A stretch of 64,000 nucleotides of DNA from Candidatus Goldiibacteriota bacterium HGW-Goldbacteria-1 (GCA_002839855.1 PGYV01000003.1:62001-126000), one strand, 5' to 3'. Numbered from the stretch's first letter, positions 53,646-62,973 are shown. The notes: generated from the sequence alone by a model not told the origin. Numbers and translations: made by a program.

Positions 53646-53722
53646 CGGGGCGTAGCGCAGTTGGCTAGCGCGTTCGCTTGGGGTGCGAGAGGTCGCTGGT
53701 TCAAATCCAGTCGCCCCGACCA
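53646..53722 (+). tRNA. tRNA-Pro, anticodon GGG
   Basis: The acceptor CGGGGCG (53646-53652) pairs with CGCCCCG (53712-53718), A discriminator, CCA encoded at 53720-53722. The anticodon stem TTCGC/GCGAG has one T-G pair, and the loop TTGGGGT gives GGG. The T arm GCTGG-TTCAAAT-CCAGT is normal. Together with the CGG tRNA it covers CCC/CCU and CCG codons; a UGG tRNA must lie elsewhere. Confidence 0.95.
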
Positions 53723-53764
53723 GTAATTTTAATAAAAAAAACCAACTAAATAACCGGTGAAAAT

Positions 53765-54484
53765 GTGAAGAAAAGCCTGGCAGTTTTGGCAGTCCTTTTG
53801 TGGGCAGCGTGCATACATGCTGAAAGCGTTGATGTAAACCATTTTCTTGAATGCCCGTCAGTTTCCGGTGAAAGCGGCTTTATTTATAACCCTTCGGCTT
53901 ATTCCCTTGGATACGGCAATTTAAGCGCCGGCATTCACCAATTTATGTTCAAACTTAATTATGGCTTTATAGATATCTTGGAAGCCGGATTTACCTTTGA
54001 TTACGGAGAGACCAGCGATTTTGTGCAGGCGCTTAAAAATATAGACTTGAACCTTAAAGTAAGGCCTTTTAATGAAGAAGAGCATTACGTAACGGCCGCT
54101 TTTGGAATTGAAAACATGCCCGTGAATCTGCTTGAAGGTTTTGGCGACAGGATGAGTATTTACGCGGTTGCTTCAAGAAAACTTTTTGACTGGGGTTTTA
54201 ACCTTTCTGTGGGTTTTAAGAACAACATCCGGGGCAATGAATTAAAACCGCTTGAATGGAACTTTTTTGCCGACGCGGCAAAGGTAATAAACGATACAGT
54301 AATGGTAATTGCGGAGTATGAAGACGGCAATCTTAATGCCGGCGTAAAGATAAGTATCAGTTATAACCTGAATGTGGAAGCGTATGTAGAAAGGTTAAAC
54401 CGCACCGGGGATTTAAAAAGTTTTGGAGAATTTCTGCAGGAACACTTCATATTCGGGATTACTTTCATTCAAAAGGCGTATTAA
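53765..54484 (+). CDS. Exported, probable outer-membrane barrel protein, unknown family
   Basis: A 239-residue protein starting at GTG after CCGGTGA, with a signal peptide ending near CIHAE. The mature protein has repeated beta-strand patterns rich in Gly, Tyr and Phe (GNLSAGIHQFMFKLNYGFIDILEAGFTFDYGE, YAVASRKLFDWGFNLSVGFKN, NAGVKISISYNLNVEAYV) and resembles small YjbH/DUF-type barrel modules, though I cannot name one. Its last base is the first of the acyP start codon. Confidence 0.6.
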   Translation: MKKSLAVLAVLLWAACIHAESVDVNHFLECPSVSGESGFIYNPSAYSLGYGNLSAGIHQFMFKLNYGFIDILEAGFTFDYGETSDFVQALKNIDLNLKVRPFNEEEHYVTAAFGIENMPVNLLEGFGDRMSIYAVASRKLFDWGFNLSVGFKNNIRGNELKPLEWNFFADAAKVINDTVMVIAEYEDGNLNAGVKISISYNLNVEAYVERLNRTGDLKSFGEFLQEHFIFGITFIQKAY

Positions 54485-54762
54485 TGTCGGAAATGGCCGG
54501 CGTGTTAATAACGGTAAGCGGAATGGTGCAGGGTGTGGGCTATCGCTGGCACTGCAGGCAGCAGGCAGCCGCGCTGGGGCTTAAAGGGTACGTGAAAAAT
54601 CTGGAAAACGGCGATGTGGAACTTAAAGTATTTGGGGAGCGCGGGGATATAAACGGGCTGATATCTGAAATCACAGGGCGTGATAAGCCTTTTGCCGTGA
54701 CAGGCATAAAAATTGATGACATATCTTTTGATAAAAGTTATAATGATTTTGTAATATTGTAA
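54484..54762 (+). CDS. acyP: Acylphosphatase
   Basis: A 92-residue protein that hydrolyses carboxyl-phosphate bonds. The acylphosphatase signature is clear: VSGMVQGVGYRWHCRQQAAALGLKGYVKNLENGDVELKVFGE, with the catalytic Arg in GYRWHC and Asn in VKNLENG. Length and fold pattern are normal. The ATG overlaps the upstream TAA by 1 nt. Confidence 0.94.
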   Translation: MSEMAGVLITVSGMVQGVGYRWHCRQQAAALGLKGYVKNLENGDVELKVFGERGDINGLISEITGRDKPFAVTGIKIDDISFDKSYNDFVIL

Positions 54763-54790
54763 TACGCTTTTTAAAAAAGCCGGGGGGGCT

Positions 54791-55900
54791 ATGAAGAAAA
54801 AAAAGAAAGCGGCAGTGGGAAAAAAGAAGATAATTAAAAAGGTTAAAAGCAAAAAGATAAAGAAAACTGTTGTATCAGTAATTGCAAAAAAGCCGGGGAA
54901 GAAAGCTGCAAAAAAAGAGGAACCATCCGAACTTGCCGAAGATTTTGCCGCCGATACGGAATCTGAACAGGATACCGAGGATGTTTCAGGGGACAAAATA
55001 AACATAAAGCGGGACCTTATTTTAAAAGGGATTGAAGATGAAGAGGAAGATGAAAAATCCATATTAAAAGCGGTAAACGGCAAGGACGCCCTTGCCCTGT
55101 ACTTTGACGAAATAAGGGCGGAAAAGGTATTAAGCGCGGAAGAAGAACGCGACCTTATTATTAAAACGCAGCACGGCGATGACATTGCCAAGGCAAAGCT
55201 GACCAAGGCAAATCTGAAACTTGTGGTGAAAATAGCAAAAAAATATGAATACTTTGGCGTGCCTTTAATTGATCTTATTGAAGAGGGCAATATAGGCCTT
55301 TTAAAAGCGGTTGATAAGTTTGAAGTGGAGCGGGGGTTTCGGTTCAGCACATACGCCACCTGGTGGATAAAGCAGTCCATAAACAGGGCTATTGCCAACC
55401 AGAAAAACACAATAAGAATACCGGTGCATATACTGGATGTATATCATAAGTATTTAAAGCTTCTGGAAAAAGAAGTAAAAGATAAAGGTAAAATTCCGGA
55501 AAATTACGATATGGCAAGGAAATTAAGAATAGACCCTATTAAATTAAATGAGATACTTAACATTATTAAGTCGCCAAAGTCCCTTGACCTTGAATATGAA
55601 AGCGAAGACGGCGAAGGCGGCAGGTCTTTAAAAGACACCGTTGAAGATATGGTACAGGCAAAACCGGACCAGGAACTGTTTGACATTGAAAAAAAAGAAA
55701 CTATGATGGAACTTATCCGTATGTTAAAACCAAACGAACAGCAGGTAATAATCTGCAGGTTTGGCCTGGAGAATAAACAGATACTGACACTGGAAGACAT
55801 AGGCAAAAAACTTAAACTTACGCGCGAGCGTATCAGGCAGATAGAGGCAATTGCAATAAAAAAACTTAAGTATTTTATGAAGACCGCCGACAAAAAATAA
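54791..55900 (+). CDS. Sigma-70 family RNA polymerase sigma factor, group 2-like
   Basis: A 369-residue sigma factor. Residues 1-45 are extremely Lys-rich (MKKKKKAAVGKKKIIKKVKSKKIKK...). Region 1.2 begins near DALALYFDEIRAEKVLSAEEERDLI. Region 2 is KANLKLVVKIAKKYEYFGVPLIDLIEEGNIGLLKAVDKFEVERGFRFSTYATWWIKQSINRAIANQKNTIRIPVHI, and region 4 ends LTLEDIGKKLKLTRERIRQIEA. In region 2.4 the Gln of the -10 reading pair is kept, but the usual Thr is Asn (QSINR), and the C-terminus is short. This looks more like RpoS-type group 2 than the housekeeping factor. GGGGGG precedes the ATG. Confidence 0.88.
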   Translation: MKKKKKAAVGKKKIIKKVKSKKIKKTVVSVIAKKPGKKAAKKEEPSELAEDFAADTESEQDTEDVSGDKINIKRDLILKGIEDEEEDEKSILKAVNGKDALALYFDEIRAEKVLSAEEERDLIIKTQHGDDIAKAKLTKANLKLVVKIAKKYEYFGVPLIDLIEEGNIGLLKAVDKFEVERGFRFSTYATWWIKQSINRAIANQKNTIRIPVHILDVYHKYLKLLEKEVKDKGKIPENYDMARKLRIDPIKLNEILNIIKSPKSLDLEYESEDGEGGRSLKDTVEDMVQAKPDQELFDIEKKETMMELIRMLKPNEQQVIICRFGLENKQILTLEDIGKKLKLTRERIRQIEAIAIKKLKYFMKTADKK

Positions 55901-55941
55901 CATATCCGGCACATTTACAAAATAGAAAAGGGGTAATTTTG

Positions 55942-56460
55942 ATGGAAAAGCAGATTAAAAAAGTCATTAAAGATGTTGTGGATTTTCCAAAGAAAGGGAT
56001 AATTTTTAAGGATGTAACGCCGGTGTTTGCTGATGCGGCGGTTTTCAAGAAGCTTATTAACGCTCTGGCTAAAAGGTATTCAGGCAAAAAAATAGATGCC
56101 ATAGTGGGCGTTGAATCCAGGGGATTTATTATAGGCGCGCCGCTTGCCTATAAGCTTGGGCTTCCGTTTGTGCCTGTAAGAAAACCCGGAAAACTTCCGC
56201 GCGAAACATATAAAGAAGAATACGCCCTTGAATACGGCACCAACACACTGGAAATTCATAAGGATGCCATTAAAAAAGGCGGTAAAGTAATAATTGTGGA
56301 TGACCTGCTGGCCACAGGCGGAACTATGGAAGCGTCCGCCAAGCTGGCAGAACGCTGCGGCGCCAAAGTTGCGGAAATGGTATTTGTGGTGGAACTTGAT
56401 TTTCTTAAAGGCAGGGAAAAGTTAAATAATTATAAAGTCTATTCAATAGTACATTATTGA
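55942..56460 (+). CDS. apt: Adenine phosphoribosyltransferase
   Basis: A 172-residue purine-salvage enzyme converting adenine and PRPP to AMP. The motifs are VVDFPKKGIIFKDVTPVFAD, GVESRGFIIGAPLAYKLGLPFVPVRKPGKLP and the PRPP loop VIIVDDLLATGGTMEA. The frame runs back to a TTG at 55939, but AAAAGGGG (55926-55933) is best placed for the ATG at 55942. It follows the sigma factor by about 40 nt. Confidence 0.95.
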   Translation: MEKQIKKVIKDVVDFPKKGIIFKDVTPVFADAAVFKKLINALAKRYSGKKIDAIVGVESRGFIIGAPLAYKLGLPFVPVRKPGKLPRETYKEEYALEYGTNTLEIHKDAIKKGGKVIIVDDLLATGGTMEASAKLAERCGAKVAEMVFVVELDFLKGREKLNNYKVYSIVHY

Positions 56461-56462
56461 TA

Positions 56463-58322
56463 ATGCCCATACTTCAAAATACCGCCGTTGTTATGCTGAC
56501 GGCGGTTCTCTTTTTAATCATAACAGGCGCCGGCGCCCTATTTTTAAGGGCAATTAAATCAGAACCTGAAAAAGGGGCGGATTTTATAATATTTTCTTTT
56601 GCGTCCGGCGCGGTTTTATTCTCTCTTGTAATTCTTACTGTGGGCAGGGCGGGGTTTTATACACTGCCGGCAATGCTTGTTATAGGCGCTGTATTTGCCG
56701 TGTGCGCGGGATTTTCCGCGGGGCGGTTTTTTGAATCAATAAAAGAGACAGTAAAGTCTTTTTCCGGTGTTAAAGGATTTATTGCCATAGGCGTGTTATT
56801 GCTTGCGCTGCCAAGGTTTATATCGGTCTTTTTTAATATTTTTGTCCCAAATACTTCATGGGACACAATGGCGTACCACTACGCCATACCTTCAATTTAT
56901 CAGCAGGCAGGGCAGATAACCTACATTCCATATATGTTTCATTCCAACTGGCCGCAGAATCTTGAACTTATTTTTGGCTGGTCAATGACAGTTTTCAATG
57001 ACACGCTGGCGGGCGGCGCGGCTTTTATTTTTGCGGCAATGCTTTTATTAACCGTATTTCGGTTTGGACAGAAAGTTTCATCCGCGCGCGCGGGAATAAT
57101 TGCGGCATCTATTGTCTGTGCTTTTGCTGTTTTTAAAAGGGAAGCGGTAAACGGGTATGTGGATACAGGGCTTGCTTTTTATGAAACTGCCGCCGCATAC
57201 GGCGTGTTTTTATATATGCATTCAAAGAACCGCGCCCATTTAGGCGCTGCCGCTTTTGCGGCTGCCGGCGCGGCGTCGGTTAAAATACTTGGGCTTTTTT
57301 CGGCTGCATTTCTGCCGTTTTTTATACTGCTGGCGGATTATATTTATAATGGTAAAGAAAAAAAACTGCGTATTATGGATGCCGTATTCTTTGGTATAAT
57401 TGCCTGCCTTGCCGCGGCGCCGTGGTACATTAAAAGTTTTGTGGATACGGGAAATCCCGTATGGCCTTTTGCGTACGGCATTTTTGGCGGTAATAACTGG
57501 ACTAAAGAGTTGTCCGATTTCCGCAGCGCCTATTACGGCGAACACGGAAGCGGAAGGGGCATTTTAAACCTGCTGTCGCTGCCGCTGTCTGTGATTACAT
57601 CCAAAAACATGGATGGGTACGCGGGAAATAATTTTATATTCCTGTATCTAATGCTTCCGTTCTCGCTGTATATGGCTTTTGTTAAAAAACATAAAGACAC
57701 ATTATTATTGCTGCTGTTAACCGCGTGTTTTTTGGTTTTCTGGGTGGCATCCAGCCAGTTTGTAAGGTTTCTCTTCCCGGGGCTTGTTATATTTACGGTT
57801 TTAAGCGCGGCCGCGGCGGATTATATATTTTCTATGGACAAGAAAGTATTTTTAAAAATATTAACAGGCGGCTGCGTTTTATACCTTTTGTTATACTCCT
57901 ACCCGTTTAAGTACGAAGGCGATTTTGCGGGCGTTAAAACATTTGCGGGGATAATAGACAGGGAAAAATACCTTGAAGGCAATATGGATAATTATAAACT
58001 TTTTAAAAAGATAAACGCTGATAATGATATAACAGGCAAAATAGTATTTTTCAGGGAGATAAGGGGATATTACCTGAAAAAAGATTACATCTGGGGCGAC
58101 CCTTCAAATCAGGCTCTTATTGGGTATAATAATACTTCAGATACACTTAAAGACCTGCGTGATAACGGTGTGAATTATGTTGTAATGAATTCAAATATTT
58201 ATTCCAAAATAGGGGATGGATATACTGAAACTGTGTTTGAAATAATGAATGAAATAACGGGCAAACACTCTGAATTAAAATACTGCGAAAAAGGGGTCTG
58301 CCTTTATAAACTTATAAGATGA
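56463..58322 (+). CDS. GT-C-type membrane glycosyltransferase-like protein
   Basis: A protein of about 619 residues with roughly 12 membrane helices, most in the first 480 residues. The first large loop (NTSWDTMAYHYAIPSIYQQAGQITYIPYMFHSNWPQNLELIFGW) resembles the acidic, donor-binding loop of GT-C enzymes such as PMT/ArnT-type transferases, with D and Y-H residues. The C-terminal soluble part (about 480-620) has no clear motif. It would use a polyprenyl-phosphate sugar in the periplasm. A TTG at 56457 overlaps the apt stop; the ATG at 56463 is the other start; neither has a good Shine-Dalgarno. Confidence 0.65.
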   Translation: MPILQNTAVVMLTAVLFLIITGAGALFLRAIKSEPEKGADFIIFSFASGAVLFSLVILTVGRAGFYTLPAMLVIGAVFAVCAGFSAGRFFESIKETVKSFSGVKGFIAIGVLLLALPRFISVFFNIFVPNTSWDTMAYHYAIPSIYQQAGQITYIPYMFHSNWPQNLELIFGWSMTVFNDTLAGGAAFIFAAMLLLTVFRFGQKVSSARAGIIAASIVCAFAVFKREAVNGYVDTGLAFYETAAAYGVFLYMHSKNRAHLGAAAFAAAGAASVKILGLFSAAFLPFFILLADYIYNGKEKKLRIMDAVFFGIIACLAAAPWYIKSFVDTGNPVWPFAYGIFGGNNWTKELSDFRSAYYGEHGSGRGILNLLSLPLSVITSKNMDGYAGNNFIFLYLMLPFSLYMAFVKKHKDTLLLLLLTACFLVFWVASSQFVRFLFPGLVIFTVLSAAAADYIFSMDKKVFLKILTGGCVLYLLLYSYPFKYEGDFAGVKTFAGIIDREKYLEGNMDNYKLFKKINADNDITGKIVFFREIRGYYLKKDYIWGDPSNQALIGYNNTSDTLKDLRDNGVNYVVMNSNIYSKIGDGYTETVFEIMNEITGKHSELKYCEKGVCLYKLIR

Positions 58323-58353
58323 CCGGCATTGTGCCGAAATAACGGGAGGTTGT

Positions 58354-59613
58354 ATGAAGAGAAAAATGTTAGTGTTGGGTTCGGTCTTATTGGTTCTTAT
58401 GTTCCTGGCAGGATGCGGCAAGCCGTTTCACAAACAGCTTGACGAGGCGCTTACGGCGGGCAATTATCAGGCGGCTGTGGATTTAATTGAAGCGGAAAAG
58501 TTAAAACCCAAGGAAAATGTTTATTCCGAAAAGAATGAGATCCTATATTATATGGATAAAGGCGCGGTATTACAGGTATTGAAAGAGTATGAAGAAAGCT
58601 GCAGCCTTATGTCAAAAGCGGATGAACTGGTAGATAAACTTTACACCAAAAGTGTGCTGGACGAAACTGCGGCATTTTTGTCAAGTGACCTGAACATAAA
58701 ATACAGGGGAGAAGATTTTGAAAGCGTTATGTTAAGCATAGTGGCCATGCTTAATTACATGTATCAGGGGCAGTATGAAAAAGGTGTTATAGAATCAAGA
58801 AAGGTAAATAATAAATTGAAATACTTTGAAGCGGAATACGGGGACAAGGCGATATACACAGAAGACCCGCTTGCGCGCTATCTGGCAGGATTCTGCTACG
58901 AAGCATCGGGTTATTATAATGAAGCGTATATTGATTACAAACTTGCGGCCGCGGCGTGCGAAAAGTATGAAAGTATTTACGGCGTAAGCGTTCCGGAAAT
59001 TATGAAGGCAAGCGCGGTTTCAATGGCGGAAGCCAACAGGTTTGAAGATGACGTGGAATATTATAAAAGTAAATGGGGCGCGCTGGATTATACAAAAAAA
59101 GAGCAGCTTGCAGGCAATTCAGAAGTGCTGCTTGTGATATATGACGGCCTTCCCGCGTATAAGGTGGAAGACAAGAATTTCCTGACAGGCATAGCCCTTC
59201 CCAAATATCAGAAGAGGGACAGCTGGCTGGAAGATGTAGAGGTTAAGTGCAAAGAAACAGTGTGCCCCGTGCAGCTTGTACAGGACCAGGCAGCAATATC
59301 GTATAAGAATCTGGAGACGAAAAACGGTATCATGATGTTAAAAGGTGTTGGCAGGGGCGTGGCAAAAACAATAATGAAAAACATTCCGCTTGGTTCGTTG
59401 TTTGTAGGCGAAGAAAGGGCAGACACAAGGTGCTGGAGGACAATTCCTTCCAGGTTCCACCTTGTAAGGATAAAGCTTGCCCCGGGCCAGCATGAAATAA
59501 AGGTTACATTAAAAGCAGCCCCAGGCGATAAATTACACACAGACAGGGAAGAAATAATAACAACAAAGCTTGTAAAAGGCCAGAAAAAGGTCTATCCCGT
59601 CTACGCGTTTTAA
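58354..59613 (+). CDS. COG3014-like lipoprotein
   Basis: A 419-residue protein with a lipobox (FLAGC, Cys21). The mature part is helical and TPR-like at first (HKQLDEALTAGNYQAAVDLIEAEK, ...YYMDKGAVLQVLKEYEESCSLMSKADELVD) and includes the COG3014 pattern MLNYMYQGQYEKGVIESRKVNNKL. The C-terminal half is beta-rich (RCWRTIPSRFHLVRIKLAPGQHEIKVTL). Homologues are outer-membrane lipoproteins of unknown function. A strong ACGGGAGG precedes the ATG. Confidence 0.78.
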   Translation: MKRKMLVLGSVLLVLMFLAGCGKPFHKQLDEALTAGNYQAAVDLIEAEKLKPKENVYSEKNEILYYMDKGAVLQVLKEYEESCSLMSKADELVDKLYTKSVLDETAAFLSSDLNIKYRGEDFESVMLSIVAMLNYMYQGQYEKGVIESRKVNNKLKYFEAEYGDKAIYTEDPLARYLAGFCYEASGYYNEAYIDYKLAAAACEKYESIYGVSVPEIMKASAVSMAEANRFEDDVEYYKSKWGALDYTKKEQLAGNSEVLLVIYDGLPAYKVEDKNFLTGIALPKYQKRDSWLEDVEVKCKETVCPVQLVQDQAAISYKNLETKNGIMMLKGVGRGVAKTIMKNIPLGSLFVGEERADTRCWRTIPSRFHLVRIKLAPGQHEIKVTLKAAPGDKLHTDREEIITTKLVKGQKKVYPVYAF

Positions 59614-59634
59614 TTTGTTTTGTCTTCTAATGTA

Positions 59635-59656
59635 GAGGCGCAACATGTTGCGTCTC
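59635..59656 (+). repeat. Perfect-type palindrome, REP-like
   Basis: A 22-bp palindrome, GAGGCGCAAC followed by ATGTTGCGTCTC, with one G-U pair if transcribed. It stands alone in the intergenic space after the COG3014-like gene. No T run follows, so it is not an ordinary terminator. Confidence 0.6.
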
Positions 59657-59689
59657 GTCTTTTGATGTTTAGTATTTAGGTGTGGTAGA

Positions 59690-59708
59690 CGCGGGTCTTC
59701 AGCCCGCG
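59690..59708 (+). repeat. GC-rich hairpin, second element of a REP-like pair
   Basis: CGCGGG (59690-59695) pairs with CCCGCG (59703-59708) around TCTTCAG. It lies 34 bp after the previous palindrome. The pairing of the two is like short dispersed palindromic elements in many genomes, but I see no second copy in this window. Confidence 0.5.
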
Positions 59709-59778
59709 GTAGTTGAGTTGTTGTTTGTCATATGTTTTTTAAAGTTTAATTTTATATAAACATATAAAAGGAGAAATT

Positions 59779-60906
59779 ATGAAAAAAATTTTGATTTGTA
59801 TGTTTGTTATTTCCATGATGGCTGTAATCGGCTGTAAAAGCGCGCAGAATCCGTCATCCGTATCTGCACCCGCACCCACACCCACCGCAACAGGGGTCTG
59901 GGAGGCTGTTTGGACCGCCGGTTTTTCTGAAGGGCAGGCGGATAACACTTCGCTTTGCGTTTATCAGGGTGTGCCGTTTATTGCATTCAGCGATATTGCT
60001 AACGGCAGCAGGGCAACAGTAATGAAATTTACCGGCAGTTCATGGGATGTTGTCGGCACTGCGGGATTCTCTGCAGGCAGTACCGAGTACATTTCATTAG
60101 ATATTTATAATGGAGAACCATATGTGGCTTATCAGGACGCCGGGAACAGTTCAAAGGCAACGGTTATGAAATACTCGGGCGGAGTATGGTCTGTTGTGGG
60201 TACTGCAGGGTTCTCGCCGGGCACGGCGTTGTATGTATCAATGTTTATAAGCGGCGGCACTCCTTATGTGACATTCGTAAATGTTTTTGCTTTAGGGAAC
60301 AAGGCAACGGTTATGAAGTATAATGGCGCGGCATGGGTAAATGTAGGCAGCGCGTCTTTCACATCGGGCACTGCCACTAATTCTTCGTTATTTGTATATG
60401 ATGGTACGCCGTATCTGTCTTTTTCTGACGGAAACAGCGGTCAAAAGGCATCGGTAATGAAATTTAACGGGACAGGATGGGAATATGCCGGTAATGCCGG
60501 CTTTTCAGGAGATTCTGTAACGCACACTTCGCTTTTTGTTGATAATGGAATTCCGTATGTTTCTTATCAGGACAATACCGATGAGATAACTGTAATGAAG
60601 CTTAACGGCAGTTTATGGGGAAAATTAGGCACAGAAGCTATATCGGAAGGTTATTCTCCGTATACGTCGTTGTGGGTTTATAACAATATGCCATATGTGG
60701 CATTCACGCAGTCTTTAGGCGGTTATCAGGCATGGGTAAAAAGATATAACGGCTCTGTGTGGGAAACAGTTGGCGGCGGGGCAGTATCATCAAGCCAGGC
60801 GAATTTTGTTTCGCTTGACGTGTATAACGGAACGCTTTATCTGGGATACAGGGATGGAGCCAACTCCTCCAAATCAACTGTAATGAAGTACACAGGCGGA
60901 TTGTAA
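59779..60906 (+). CDS. Lipoprotein with propeller-like repeats
   Basis: A 375-residue protein with a lipobox (AVIGC, Cys19). The mature part is seven or so repeats of about 45 residues built on the pattern GFSxGxxxxxSLxxYNGxPYVAYxDxxNxxKATVMKYxGxxW. This fits a beta-propeller of a sort common on surface proteins. The repeats are distant cousins in rhythm, not in motif, of those in the giant protein. AAAAGGAG precedes the ATG. Its role is unknown; ligand binding is likely. Confidence 0.75.
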   Translation: MKKILICMFVISMMAVIGCKSAQNPSSVSAPAPTPTATGVWEAVWTAGFSEGQADNTSLCVYQGVPFIAFSDIANGSRATVMKFTGSSWDVVGTAGFSAGSTEYISLDIYNGEPYVAYQDAGNSSKATVMKYSGGVWSVVGTAGFSPGTALYVSMFISGGTPYVTFVNVFALGNKATVMKYNGAAWVNVGSASFTSGTATNSSLFVYDGTPYLSFSDGNSGQKASVMKFNGTGWEYAGNAGFSGDSVTHTSLFVDNGIPYVSYQDNTDEITVMKLNGSLWGKLGTEAISEGYSPYTSLWVYNNMPYVAFTQSLGGYQAWVKRYNGSVWETVGGGAVSSSQANFVSLDVYNGTLYLGYRDGANSSKSTVMKYTGGL

Positions 60907-61066
60907 AAATTATCAGATAACTAACCATGGCGGTAAAAACATAATGGGATTTGACGCGGAATTTGAAAAAGGGAAACAGGAATGTTTCAGAGCAGTGGTT
61001 TTCGTTGAAGGAAAGAAAAGCGGGTGCAAATTAACCCTTATCACGTTAATTTGAAAGGGGACGGAA

Positions 61067-62938
61067 ATGAATACAAAATGCAGGCTTTCTTTCATGCACA
61101 AGTTTGTTTTTTTATTTTTGGTCATGAGTATTAACGCAGGTTATACACCTGTTATTGCTGATGGATTTCATATAGCTGATTCAACGATTCATCTGACGGA
61201 ACCGGAGCAAAAGGCGGTAATCTCCTGGGACGGCAAAACAGAAACTATGTTATTGTCATCAGCTGTTGCGTCTGATGATATTGAAAATGTAGTCTGGATA
61301 GTGCCGATTTTGTCTTCAACAGTTCCGGTTGTAAAGCCCGGAGACATAAAAATTTTTGAATCATTGACCAAACTTTTTGAAAAACCGAAGCCGCAGGGAA
61401 GCAGGGCTATGCTGGCTGGGGGTGCCGAAGTTGTATACTCTGTCGCTATAGGCATATATGACATAACAATTTTAAAGGCGACAAGCGCGGCTGACCTTTT
61501 TAAGTGGCTTAAAAAAAGCGGCTATAAAGTACCTGATGAAAACTGGCATGTAAGCGGGGCGGGGTATTCAATAGACGGGGACAAAGCAACCGAAGAACAG
61601 ATAGAATTTCTGAAAAAACAGAATTTTAATTTCCCGCATAAAGCTGCTGACATAGTGGAAGAGTATATAAGCAGGGGTAAGTGTTATTTTGTCATAAATA
61701 AAATAGACCTTAAGAACCGTCATTTGAAGGCAATAGAAACCCTGAATCTTGAATATAATAAAATGGAGTCGGAATACATAAAACTCTGCGAAGAGGTAAA
61801 TAAAAGACTTGCTGTTCTTGGAATAGAAAAGAGAATCGGAGAATACCCTCCAAATCCTGAAACGCCAAATGAAGGGCTGACAAGATACTGGCAGGATTCA
61901 GAGATAAGGGCCGCGCTGGCATATCATATCAACGGCAAAAACAACCCTCTTGGACTGCCTGTAATACAAACACGGGATTTGGGAAACGGGCTGCAGGTAC
62001 AGGCAAGGTTTCTTGTAAGGCCGGAATTTAATTTTCAGGATAAAAACAAATTCTTTCAGTTAATGAATTTGGATAATAAGGACTATACGCCCGAAATTAC
62101 AATGCTGGTACTAAAAGACGGAAAGCCAATTGCCATGCTGCATGAGGATATTGATAATGAAGGGGATTGGAGGACATGGGTGCAGCCGGAACGTATGTTG
62201 CAGTCAATAACCCGCGGTTATTTTAATTCGTTTAGAAAAATCGCCCGTGAAGCTTTACTGACAAAAGATGAAGCGGATAAAGTGATGGGATATTACAGGG
62301 AATTAAAGAAAAAAAAGACATCAGAGTATGACGGGAAGCTGGTTGAAGAAACATTAAAAAAGCTTGAAGAATACAGGGCTGTAGTTCTTGCTTCGCTTGG
62401 TGATACTGCAGGGCAATGCGAAGACATGAACAGGACATTATACAATGGGCGGCGTAATTCCCGGAAATCTTCTATTTCAGGCAAACTGCAGGCCATGGGC
62501 TTTTATACGGGTAAAATATTTAATGGCTGGGCCCGTTCGGAAGATGTTTTGGAAGGCGCAAAGAGCAAAACTGATCTAAAAAAATACGGTGATTTGGTGG
62601 AAGATTTGCAGAAAATGAGCACGGGTATTGGCACACCGTTGATGTTTACGTTCAGCCCCGAAAAACCATATTATCCCCTGAAAATATCATCGCTGAATTA
62701 TGGTAAAACCCTTGTTGAGGTCTATTACATTGATGATAAAGGCGTGGCAGATGAAAATGCAGTCCTTGAATCCCGTGAATATAAACTGATTGATGATAAA
62801 ATTCGGGAGGAACTTAAGGATTTTAAAGGGATTAAATCGGCAAAAGTGGTTACTAGGCTAAGCTTTGAAGGGGAAACGAACCTGTTGAAAAATGATGCTG
62901 TTTTTATTAAGATACCGATACCGGAGCTTGGATTATAA
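61067..62938 (+). CDS. DUF2330 domain-containing exported protein
   Basis: A 623-residue protein with a signal peptide (residues about 1-31, ending PVIAD). The N-terminal 200 residues match DUF2330: DSTIHLTEPEQKAVISWDGKTETMLLSSAV...ENVVWIVPILSSTVPVVKPGDIKIFESLTKLF, then ATSAADLFKWLKKSGYKVPDENW. The later part is mixed, with a charged helical segment (LLTKDEADKVMGYYRELKKKKTSEYDGKLVEE). DUF2330 proteins are exported and have no assigned activity. GAAAGGGGACG precedes the ATG. Confidence 0.8.
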   Translation: MNTKCRLSFMHKFVFLFLVMSINAGYTPVIADGFHIADSTIHLTEPEQKAVISWDGKTETMLLSSAVASDDIENVVWIVPILSSTVPVVKPGDIKIFESLTKLFEKPKPQGSRAMLAGGAEVVYSVAIGIYDITILKATSAADLFKWLKKSGYKVPDENWHVSGAGYSIDGDKATEEQIEFLKKQNFNFPHKAADIVEEYISRGKCYFVINKIDLKNRHLKAIETLNLEYNKMESEYIKLCEEVNKRLAVLGIEKRIGEYPPNPETPNEGLTRYWQDSEIRAALAYHINGKNNPLGLPVIQTRDLGNGLQVQARFLVRPEFNFQDKNKFFQLMNLDNKDYTPEITMLVLKDGKPIAMLHEDIDNEGDWRTWVQPERMLQSITRGYFNSFRKIAREALLTKDEADKVMGYYRELKKKKTSEYDGKLVEETLKKLEEYRAVVLASLGDTAGQCEDMNRTLYNGRRNSRKSSISGKLQAMGFYTGKIFNGWARSEDVLEGAKSKTDLKKYGDLVEDLQKMSTGIGTPLMFTFSPEKPYYPLKISSLNYGKTLVEVYYIDDKGVADENAVLESREYKLIDDKIREELKDFKGIKSAKVVTRLSFEGETNLLKNDAVFIKIPIPELGL

Positions 62939-62945
62939 CCGGGTT

Positions 62946-62973
62946 TTGTCAAATGCGGGTTTGATGTTATATT
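62946..62973 (+). promoter_or_regulatory. Possible sigma70-type promoter for the 63022 gene
   Basis: TTGTCA (62946-62951), 16 bp, TATATT (62968-62973). Its start near 62980 is about 40 nt before the ATG at 63022, which follows AAAAGGG. Confidence 0.5.
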
